From Diadema setosum (Eukaryota > Echinodermata > Echinoidea > Diadematoida > Diadematidae), in contig NC_092699.1 in NCBI RefSeq assembly GCF_964275005.1, forward strand, positions 22,864,333 to 22,928,332: DNA of 64,000 bases. The letters run 5' to 3'. Under the pieces are notes generated by a model. It did not search any database and had not been told where the DNA came from. It saw only the letters and a program-made list of their open reading frames with translations. This document shows positions 49,801-61,800 of this stretch, in pieces; within the stretch, counting starts at the first letter, position 1; every line of letters begins with the position of its first letter. The translations under genes and the position numbers were made by a program.

Positions 49801-52800
49801 GTAGGAACTGCTGGATGAGGAGACTGCTAGAGGTTAAATGACGTATGAGTGGACTACAATATTAAGAAAATATAAAGGGATTTCAATAAAAGTTTATTTT
49901 TCATGAAAATTACACATTCCATAACCTTGATACTGACATATGTTAGGGGTAGCACATTCCCCCTGCTTTCTGAAAATGGTTAGTCAAGTACTCTTTCATT
50001 TTGTTAGAAAAGTGATTTTTTGTGGAATTCCTTTTATATTTCATTTATATTGTTGTCCACTCATACGTCATAACCGACAACCTCTAGCAGTCTCCTCATC
50101 CAGCAGTCCCAACACAAAAACTTTAAAAATTAATAACTTTTGCATCGATTGTCCAATTTTCCTCAAACTTTCACTGATGTGTTCTACTAATGTTAATGCT
50201 TTTACTCAATCCACATTGCTCTTTGGGTTTGCGTTCCCTTTAAATAAATATCCAGAACAAAATTCAACAGGCTTCTCTTAGAAATAATTTTCTTTAACCC
50301 ACAGTGCACAAGAGCTTAAAATGCAAAGACCCTTTCTGACAACATCCAATTTTATCAAAGGTTGCTTTGTTCAACTTATTGAAGGGTCTCACAGTACACA
50401 ACACATGCATGGCTTGAGGGTCTGTTTTAAAATTCTGTGAAGCTTATCACATCTTCAGCTCAAAATGATGACCTTTGCTAACACAATTGAGAAAAGAAGG
50501 TTCCAACTAATCAACACTCTTTGTTAAAGCTGAATAGATCAGGTCACACTGACTGGCTCCAGCCCTGGCTAATTATTTTCACTAATCCCCTTATTCACTT
50601 TCAAACAAAGAAAGTCCAGGAAGTTCATACTTATAAGCATCTATTGTACAGAGCAAAAGACAAAGACTCTCTGTTTAATGCACTCCACACCCTGAGGTTT
50701 GTTAGCAGGAGGATTCAAATTTGGTGGATGGTAGATTGAACCCAAATAGCTAGAAGAAATGCAAAATCACTGCTTGAACTTTTTGAGATGGTGTGTGGTG
50801 CCTGGTTGCTAGTCACCTACTAAAAAAACAACAAGGACTTATTCACACCTTTTCGTTATAGTTATGACTGAGGGACATATCACTGTGCCAAGATAGGTCC
50901 TTGCTTTAGGGGGGTATTAAGTAGGATCTTTCATGTCTGAAAATTCTAACTTTCTCACCCACAAAAGGGAACCTCCATTTTATGTCATATCAAATGGACA
51001 GTGTTTTCTCAATACTGGGGGTCAACATGAAAAACACAATAGATTTGTGCCAATGGTGTCATCATGGACCATCACTATTGTGTCTGAGCAAGTTTTATAT
51101 TGTGTCTATTTGATGTAGCTGTAAATAACATGTACAGGTATCACTCATTTCATACTCATTTTTTCCAGACACTGCATCCATCTCACAGCCACCCTTCCTC
51201 AGTCAAGCTCCTTATCAGTTCTCTGGTTTCTGTCTCTGGTCAAGATCAACTAAATCTTCCGACATGCCGACAGGCCACAATCTACATGTATTCCCACTTC
51301 CTTTCCGCTCCCCCTGCCATTCTGTCTTCACCACATCTCATCATGTACAAATGGAAACAAGTCACCGGAAAGTGTTTTGTAAACACCTGAGATACCGTGT
51401 AAATGCGTTGGAATATATTGGAGAATATTGAATAAAGAAAGACACCTGCATTCTGACTCCAACAAGGAGTCGTCATGCCTCCATCATTCTCTCACTTGGC
51501 CTAAGCGTCTAATTACACCCACACACATTACACAAATATGGTGACAAGGATGGGGTCATAAAAATCACAACTCTCAGTAATCATAGATATGAATCTCACC
51601 CTCTGCACTGTCACGGCATCCGGGTCACCAGTCTCCTCCACGGAGGTCACAGTGACCGTCTCGGCCAGCTCCATGGCCCACTGCTGCTGGAAGCGCCGCT
51701 CCACCTCCTCCTTATCAAACAGCTCTGAGAAGGACATACTTTGGTCCTGTGAAAAAAAAAGAGCCACACAGAGACAATACAGAGTCAGAGAAAAGAGAGA
51801 GATAGGGACAGAAAGATGACAAAAGGTTGTGGACAAAAGAATTGACAGAGAGATAAATATATAGACAGATGAATAAATAGGCAGATAGACAAACATACAT
51901 AAACAGAAACAGAGAGAGAGAGGAAAGAGTTAAAAGGAAGTTGGTGAAAATAAGGCACTAATTTGGAAGTTGATTGTCACATCTAAGGAGTTATCCAATA
52001 TGCAAAAGAGTTTCTTTTTTTTTTTTCAATATCAAGACACACCATGAAGGTATTGCAATATGCATTAAAAAAAAATAACATTAACAAATTTCACATGACT
52101 GCTTTCACACAAATCTTGAAAGCTCTTTGGGGCTAATTGGCTGACATGAAAAGGAAAGGGAAGTAAAGGCAGTAAGTACAGATAGACAGGGGGACAAAAG
52201 GAAATCCAACATTCTACAGATATTTACGAAGAACAATTTTACACTAACAACCATCACCATTTCATTTATCACATCATCATCCCATTAAAACTAACACAAT
52301 TATCTGCCTTGTGATAGTCCTCAAAATAAAGTCACCTGAAATGACCTTTGACCTCAGTATGTGACCTTGGACAGCACCATGACTGGAAGATCCGCAAGTG
52401 CATCTCTACCCCAACTTTGTCTAGTTTGCAAGCACAAATCCTTGTCGGTCGTAAAGGAGTCTGTGCCAAACATCTCTTTTAGGGTCTTTGCATGTATAAT
52501 CCCTCCACTGCAGCTGCTGGCCAATGGGACAGTACCAGTGGTGCATGTAGTCTCTTTGGCACAGACCCCTTTCCGACAGACAAGGGTTTGTGTCTGCAAA
52601 CTAACTTTGCCTACGATTGAAATAAATTATAATTGGACCAACATTCCCTCCACAGAAAAACTTTCATGCTGCACAGGAGATGGATGACAGATGGACATTG
52701 GACAATGGACAAACACCATTTGATCCCATTCACCCCTCTCCACATTCAGTAGGTGAAAACAAATCTATACTTCTGGCATAGCAAGTGATAAGATATGAAG

Positions 52801-55800
52801 CAGGATTATACAAAATGTACTTCTGGCAAGAGTTGGTGTTAAGGTACAAAACTGGAACATACCCCTCCCGAAATCCCTGGTGAGCTGCCTTCATACAGGT
52901 CCCTCACGATGGCGGTCCTGCACTGCAATCTCTCGGGCGGGGGCGGGACCTGGAAGTCCGGCAAGACCTTCTGGATGAGACCGATGACGAGGCGGCGACC
53001 ATCTCCACTGAAGGAGCCCTCGCTGAGGACCTCTTCAAGGCTGATGCCCTCCCGCTCCATCTGTTCCAGGCCTTTGCTGACGATGCTGAGATCGGTTTCC
53101 GGGCACCTGCAGAAACAGAGCAACATGCTATACATGTTACAAAAACAAGCCTTTTGGATCAACCGTGCAACTGGAACACATTGATTTGCTAAAATCGCAC
53201 TGTGATACAGAATTCCACATTTAGCATCACATACTTAACCCATACATTATGCTCTTTTTAAAGCAAGGTGCAACAAACTCATTTGCATACTTGCCCATAA
53301 TAATGCTACAGGAGTGCAAGGGAAACTGCTAACAGTATGAGGTCCTGGCCTGAGCAGCCTTCATGCAAATGAGAGAACATGATTGGAAATATCCTGTACT
53401 TGAGAGACATTTAAAAATCTCCTTCATCCTTCGCTCAAATCACAGACTGGCCTATGTCCTTTGGAGTGACAAGAAAAAGAAACATCAGAGAAAATAAAAC
53501 GGATGACCAACACATTTCATGGACTCACATTTTAAACCAACTCCATTGCCACTTACTATCTCAATTATCCAGGACATACCAGACACTGTACCCCTTCATT
53601 GGCTTTGATTGGAACAGAGAACACTGTGATATTCGTTACTCAATAATCTACAGGCCATACATATGCTCTTTTTCTTCCCTGCTTGTTCCTTTTTCTATTA
53701 TTCTCTACTAGAAAAATTCCATAAAACGGAAATATCGCTGGTCAAACAGATCAGACCTGGCAAGGCATTCCAGAGAAACAGCGTATGTCTGGCTGTTGGA
53801 GGCAACATTCTTGGACACCATTCTGGCCAGCAGGTGGCGCACTCCTTCCCACTGTCCCTGTAAATGTTTGAATTGAATTGAACAGGTTTTATTAAAAATC
53901 ATGTCTGGCAGCCAAAGGCTGAATTGCACATGTTTTACAATCATAGTAATAAAAACAGACAGATTATTTCGGTGCCCTGTACAAACAATGATATAACGAC
54001 ATGATATATAAAAAAAAGAACAAATATTACAGTAGTCACATGTGGTAAATCACAAGAAGTGATCAATCTATGAGGGTACCAGCCCAATAAATTCTGAAAT
54101 TGCTTTTACAAAAACGAAAAAAAAAAAGAGATAAAAAATATCCTGTCAACATGGCAACACTGCTCAACACTGAAAAAAAAAAAAATTACTATTACAACTG
54201 ATAATGAAATCAGTGAGGGTACCAGCCCATCAATACTCAGATTACTTTTTCAAAAAGAAAAGAAAAATGAAAAAAAAAGAAGAAATGAGGAAAGGGGAAA
54301 AAAGTTGACTGTCAACATATCATTACACATTTTTTTAAATTACACCTACACATCACATTAGTCACGTGTGCCAAAATTCAATGAAATAAACAATATTTCT
54401 TTCTTTTCTTTTAAACAATTATTATCATTATAACAGCTCATCCTTCAACATAAATAAAACATATCTTTTAGGCCTACATATCAAAAAACTATATCCATCA
54501 GAAAAAAAAACTATATCTCAAATCAAAATCTGAAATGAAAAAAAAAAAAAGATCAACTCAATCCACACTCATTGTTTTTCTTTATAAAAAAATGCGGTTA
54601 CCATAACAAAACAATATTCGAAATTAAAAAAAGAAAAACAAAATCTACCCGTCTCTGCTATAACAATCATAAAAATTATGACTCAAAAAATCATTTAAAT
54701 CCTCACTATTGTTTCATATATACCAAATATCCGGTCATTTACTCAAATCCGCAATATATTTTTCTGTTACAAATAGTACCATATCAAAAGACAACACAGG
54801 CAAATAGACTGATAAACAAACAGCCGGAAAACATTATACTTGAAATGCTACTTATACAAATGCATAAAAACTTCTAATCTTTATTATTCAGTAGATTAAT
54901 GAAATATGGAATTGCACTGTCCTGAAACCGTTTTGTTTTACATTTGTATTGCTGGTACCTTGTGTTCGAATGCAATGTGTATTGATGCCCTTGGTGTTTA
55001 GCAGGTAGCCAGTGAGATACGAGCGGGTTTTTAACCATCCAACAAGCAAATTCTAGACTCAGCTGTCTTCTCCTTTCGGCTAAAGTGCCCAACTTGCAGG
55101 TTTCAAGAGCTGTAATGTACGATGTGTAGTTTTTGCCTAATATCATTCTGCAGGCTCTTTTCTGAATCATTTCCAACTGACTTTCAAGTTTCTTTGTGAG
55201 GGAGCCACTGAACAATGGGCAGCCATACTCAAGAACAGGACGTATGTATCCTGAGTATACAGTAATTAAATCAGCTGTGGGGAGGTTAAAACGTTTGAGG
55301 GAGCGAAGCATGTATAACTTTTTGTTGCACTTTTTTAGGACTTGAGTAACATGACCAACCCATTTCAAGTTTGACTGAATCACAACACCTAATATCCTTG
55401 TCTGGGTGACAGTACCTAGTTCAACGTCTGCGATGAATAAAGTATTATGCAGAGGAGGGTTTTAACAGAAAGTTACTGTCATTGATACACACTTTGAGGG
55501 GTTCAGTTTCATATTGTTGTGTCTGGTCCACTGGTTAATTTCATCGAAAGCATGCTGCATGTTGGATGGTTGAGTCATTTTCCTACTCTCAATCAAAGTC
55601 ATATCATCCACATACTTTAAATGCTGGACTGGCACATTTGAACATACATCATTGGTCATTATCAGAAATAAAATTGGCCCAAGTTTAGTGCCCTGGGGGA
55701 CACCTGCATTTATGTTTTTCCAGTCCGATAACTTTCCATGGTACTTAACACACTGAGAACGAAATTCAAGAAAACTCACGATCCAAGAAACAAGGCAGGG

Positions 55801-58800
55801 TCTTACACTCATGTCAAGCAACTTCTGTACGAGGATGTTATGGTCTATGTTATCGAATGCTTTAGAAAAATCAGTCAAGACAATCGCTGATATCGCCTTT
55901 GAATTTTCAGCATTTATCAGTATTTGGTGAAGCAACTGGATGAGGTAGTGATTTGTTGACAGGCCTCTCCGATTTCCGTACTGGTTGGGATCAATATGCT
56001 GAGCTATGTCTTCAACTAACCATTTAGCAATGAAAGATTCCGCAGTTTTTGCAAAGTAACTCGTGAGAGCTATCGGGTGCAAATCCTGTACGGTGGGGGA
56101 TACACACTTGGGGATTGGAACTATTTCAGCACATTTCCACTGATGTGGTACTACACCCTTTCGGAAAGAAGCATTCAAAATATCAGCAAGGGGAGAAGCT
56201 AATTCACAAGCGAACTCTCTCAGGATCCGTGCAGGTAGGTCTCCTGTAATGCTCGCCTTTCCCTGGTTCAATGTGCTCAAAATTGTATACACCTCCCAAG
56301 GCTGTACTATAGGACACTGATGTTGGGCTGGAAGGAAGGCTGGTAACCTGCTTCTGTCCAGTGAAGGTAAGTCAGCTGCTATCGAACAGAAATATCCATT
56401 GATATAATTGGCAATTGACAGGTCATCAGCTGTATCATTGTCTGGAATGTGGATGGTAGTATCATCTTGCACACCATGTGTGATGAGTTTTATTTGTCTA
56501 TACCATGATGCAGGATTTCTTGCCTTCAGATCGCGAATTCTGGTGTTGTAATAACGATTTTTTGCTTTTGATATTTCTCGTAGTGTTTTGTTTCTTAGAT
56601 GGCGCCACAGAGATAATTGTTTACCAGCAAAAGCTATCTGCCTGCGACGTATAAGAGTTTTGACTTTAGCGGTAACCCATGGTTTATCTGATTTGTGCAG
56701 CCGGATGGTCTTTGTTGGAAGGTAAGTGTCAAGGAATGTTTTTCAAGAGCACATCACACTTTTTGGAAGGCTCATCAATCTGCGCAAGTTCTTCCCAAGT
56801 ATGGTGAGTAATCCAATCTCAAAAAAACCTCAATCCACTATCTTTTAGGGGACGTACGACTCTTTTCTTTGTTGTATTTTGTGGACGTGATCGGTTGGCT
56901 GGGATCCAAAGAACACAATCATGATCGCTGGCAGCAATAGGAGAGATAACTTGAACATGAGAGTAAAGATTGGCATAATTAGTCACTATCTTATCCAAAA
57001 CATTATTTCCTCTGGTGGGTTCCATCACTACTTGGGTAAATTTGTTATTAGCGAGAATCATTTCAAGATTCAAATCGTTGAAATCCCCCACGAATGATAT
57101 TCCCGCTTCAGGATACTGTAACATTAGTGCATCACTTGTAGATATCAGATGATCAATATATTGTTCAGCATATGGGTGGCGAGTGTGGTTTGAGTTAAAA
57201 GGAAACTGTGCACCACACCCACACAACATCATCGATAGTTAAAAACAAGCACAAAATCAGGTAAAACTTTACATAAAAGACAAATAACATCAACCATTCC
57301 TAATTTTGAAGTTACTCCCGCTACCTTCGGTATTGAATATTGAAACTATCAACAACTTTAACTAATGAAGGCAATAAGCATAACACCATGTACAATATTT
57401 TTCAGGCTAAATGATAATGGTGTAAGTACAATCAACCTTGCATAAGTCAAATCTATTTGGACTGAAGAAATAGCTTTGACTCAGAGAAAATTATATTTCT
57501 GAGGGATTAAAGTCAAAAGAATATAAAGAGAAAAGGACTCGAAAAGACCTTCGACTCAAGCGATTATTTGATTATGCGAGGTCGACTTAAGCAAAGTTTA
57601 ATGTACCTCCTTTGCAAAAATTGGTCATTTTTGACAATTGAGGAAATGAATAACCAATGTCTTACAACAGGAACAATGGATAGCTTCATTTTGCAAATAT
57701 GTTTCAACACTCACACAGCTTTTCACATCATAATATTCAAGCATGCAGAGAAATGGTTTACCTTTCTTGCATATGCATGGATAATTGTGTTGTAATCTTC
57801 AACACTCGCCCCCGAATTTAACTTCTCAAATACCTGCAGCATGGCTTGAGCTGTCTCAATCTGTAAAAGGGGGAAGAAAATAAGGTGTTGTTACTTTTCA
57901 AACGTTTGTATTTCTGCATGCCTTGCATACATTCAAGCACAGAGTACCGCATATGCTGAATATTTCGTGAGGCATTTATTTTTGTGAATTTCGCAAGTTT
58001 GGTGCTATTCACTATCATCTGTGATAAGTGGCATCTCACACGCAGCTTTGCCTGCATATTTGACAGGACAAAAAAAAAAGATTCTTACCAACACGGATCC
58101 ATTTTACCATTTGTATACATCGAGGGCAGGGGGCAATTAAAAAGAAAGAAAAAATGTCAGCTATAAGCTATGCTCATAAGAACAATGAAAACAAACACAG
58201 ATGCTTACTTTATCGATGAAGACACAAGCATCAAGATATGGCCTCAGGTACAAGTCCGGGTTCTCTGAGAACTGCTTGCGGCTGTTTCTCTTCCACTGCT
58301 GAGGGCCTCCTTTCACTGCTTCATCTTTAGCTCTCTTCCTGCTAGTCTTGCTCTCCGAAACTCCTCTGAGAAGTGGACTGGAGTCGAGCCCCTCAACGTC
58401 CGAGATACTGTCAATCAGCTCTATGTTTCGGTCGAGGACATCGCCGTCAAGATCGTGGACGTCCAATCTGAGCGGATGACTCGCACCGGGGTCGCTGGAG
58501 GCGTGTGCCTCTGAGAATTTCTGCTGGAGGGCTCGACTCTGATGGGGCGTTCTCGTGTTACGAGTCGTTTCCCGAGGTACTGACCGTATGTGATCCCCCC
58601 GTGGGTCGGGGAATGATGGACAGCGTTCATCTCTCTGACCAGTTCCAGCTAACCTATCTTCCTCTGTAGGCATACTGGAAGCTGCTTTGAGGGTTTCTTG
58701 AGGTGATGCAGGTAGTGATGGTGACAATGACGCATCGTGTGATGTTGCTGGAGCTGCAGTGATATCTTTTGACTTGACAATCATTCTGTCCACTACACTT

Positions 58801-61800
58801 GTTGCCCTCCTATTCTTCAAGGCACTTGCCGCTCTGTCTTTCTGGACGGTTTTGTTTGCTTTACTTTTGCCCTTAGCTACATCTTCTGCACTTTGTGCTT
58901 TACCAGTAGTTCTTTTGGTCTTTACCTGTGAACTCTTAGCTGATACATTTTTTGACTTCACTGAAGATGTCCCTCCCTTTGAGTCCGGTGTACCCTTCTT
59001 CAAAAGTCCTTTTAAAGTCTTGAGTTCTGCGGCACTCTTCACAGGTTTTTTGGACTGTTCCACCTTAGTTTGGGTTGCAGACTTTCTTGCCTTTATTGCA
59101 CTTGACTTTACTGCTGCATTTGATGGTTTAGCGCTTCTTGATACCGACTCCTTTTGTGGGCCTGTTTCTGCAGCTCTAGAAAGCTGGAACAATCTGTGCT
59201 GTAGGGCTACATAGTGAATCAGAGAACAATGAAATACAATGTATTTTGACATAAAACTGTGATACCAATACAAACATGTGTTTCTCTTTGATTTCATACT
59301 AAACAAAACACTTTCAAGAATACATGTGTGGGTGGTGCATTTTTGATCACATTAGAAATATTCTGCCTGTCCCTATCAATTTGTGCAGCAAAGTACTAGT
59401 ACTTCAGAACTGTTCAATACATTCCTGTGGCTCTCTTCGAATACAACATAACCAAATTATGACTGAAATTATACTCGAGATATTCATAAGCAGTGTTACA
59501 AAACTGGCTATGATTACCAGACTTAATATTAGCAAAGTTCTGTTTCTAATCCAAAATTAGAACTTTTACAATCTTTCTGCACACGACAACAGAAATTGTC
59601 ACTCTCCTTAAAATCAATGGTGTGTGCAGCTACCAGAATGTTACTTTTTTAAGTCACGGAAAGCATGGAATTGCTCTCTTGCAGTACTTTTGAAGATATA
59701 AATTTCTTGGAAGCAACTAGATTAATTTTGGTATATTAATTTACTCACACTCTTCAACTAGAACGTCTATGAAGGATGCACTTCTAAAGAAGAAGAAGAA
59801 GAAGAAGAACAACAACAACAACATGTAGGCCTACAGCATGTACAGTAGTATGTACTTGCATTAGATGTATACATTATAAATACAGCATGCTGACTTACTG
59901 TGGCTGAGTTCCGTGCCAGGTTCTTGTGTAGGTTTTTCATGGGAGTACTCCACAATACGAATTGTCTTTGCCTTGCACCTCCTCGGTTGGCTCATAGACA
60001 CATATCTTCTAGGATGAGACACTAAAAAAGAAAACAAACACACGGCTACATAAACTACAGTACAATCGCACTCGCACATGGAGGGTCTCTACATTTTTTT
60101 TTTCCCCCAAAGTCCATTGAGGTGGGGCCCTGGGGGTACAACTCATTATAAGAAACATAAATTCATGAACATGAATAATTACTGTTACACATGTAATTCC
60201 ACGCACCATAACAAAGTTCACTCTATAAACGAGTAGAGACAGACAGACAGAGCAGTAGAGGTTACTTCAATTCACACCTAAAAACAAGCAGGCATGTTAC
60301 TAAATTCTACAGTGAGGCGTTTCACAGGGATATTTGCAGCAACTACATTGTATGTGTTATGCCAACTTGAAGTGCTGGGCTCCATTTTGTATAAAGCTGA
60401 TATGAAAGCAACAAGAATCCAGCTTTCTGACTGGCTGTTGCTATGGGAAGTTGCCATTCTGGTGAGAGTTGCTAGATCTTAACATCTTTGCTTTGAAATG
60501 AAATGAGACCCTGATCTCATCACCTCATTTTTTTTTTTCTATCAAACCCCTGGAGGCTAGATTTCCATTGGCCTAACATAATACAATGTTTACATTACAA
60601 TGCTTTTCATAATTACTTTAAAAGCTCAATTGACGATTCGGCATTACATGCCGACATTGACTGATAATTCTTTTCACTTTCAGGTGTAGAGTGCATCCCT
60701 GTTACATACCTGGTTATAATAAACAGGGTTATAACTTATAATATATTAGACGACATTCCGGTTACAACAGTAAAGTAAAAATTAAGGCCCCAACATTATT
60801 TCCTCAATATTTTTTATTGTTTATTTGTTCGGTTACATCAAAATTTCGATATAACGAAAGAAAGCTGCCCCCCCCCCCCCCCCCGACTTTTTTCATCATT
60901 TCGATCGCACCACTACACCACATGCGATATGGATCATTCTTCGCTGCGTGTATATTTCTGCGTCCCACAAGTTTAAAGGTAATATGTACAAAAATAAAAG
61001 GTTATTTCATTTCTTTCTGTTCTGTTTACAATAGGCGTTTTCACATCAGCCCGATGTTTCGAGATAGTGCGCTATCTTCTGACTTGGGAAATTTTCCCGA
61101 TAGCGAGATAGCGCGCTATTTGATAATGTGAACACAAATTTGCGCGCTAATTGTATCACTCTGATCGAGAAAATTTCTCGACTCCCAACTCGGGAAATTT
61201 CTGAAATAGCGGGATAGTAGCGCGCTATTGGATAATGTGAAAACGACTCGAGAAATTTGCGCAATGAATTCCATCATTCCTAGCGTGTGTGACCCAATCG
61301 ACCGAGGCAAACTGCACACAAAGCATGAGGAATTTTTGAGAGGGCACACACATTACTGATGCTGTTTGCACATACTCAGCTGTCGAATTAGCTACTTTAA
61401 AATTTTGAACTATTCGGGCTACCCCCTCTTCGGGCTGATGTGAATAAGAAAAGAAATAGCGCTCTAATTCGCAATCGCGGAAAATTTTTTGAGCTTGGAT
61501 GTTTATCGGGCTGATGTGAAAACGCCTAACGACTTACATTCATGTAATTAAGACAACATATAAAAAAAAAGAAAGAAAGAGGGATGAATTGTTTATCCTG
61601 ACATACTACAATTTGTATTTTAATTTCCCGTATCCGTACCACTGAAAACCCCATGTCCCGGTGATACTACAAATAAATATCCTTATGTCGCATTTCAAGA
61701 TGGAAGCATGTTGAAACTTTTTTAAATGCTTTTCTATTTCATTTCAGAGCGTACTATTAAATATTAGCACAAGATATTCCAAAACGATTTAAGAAAAAAA

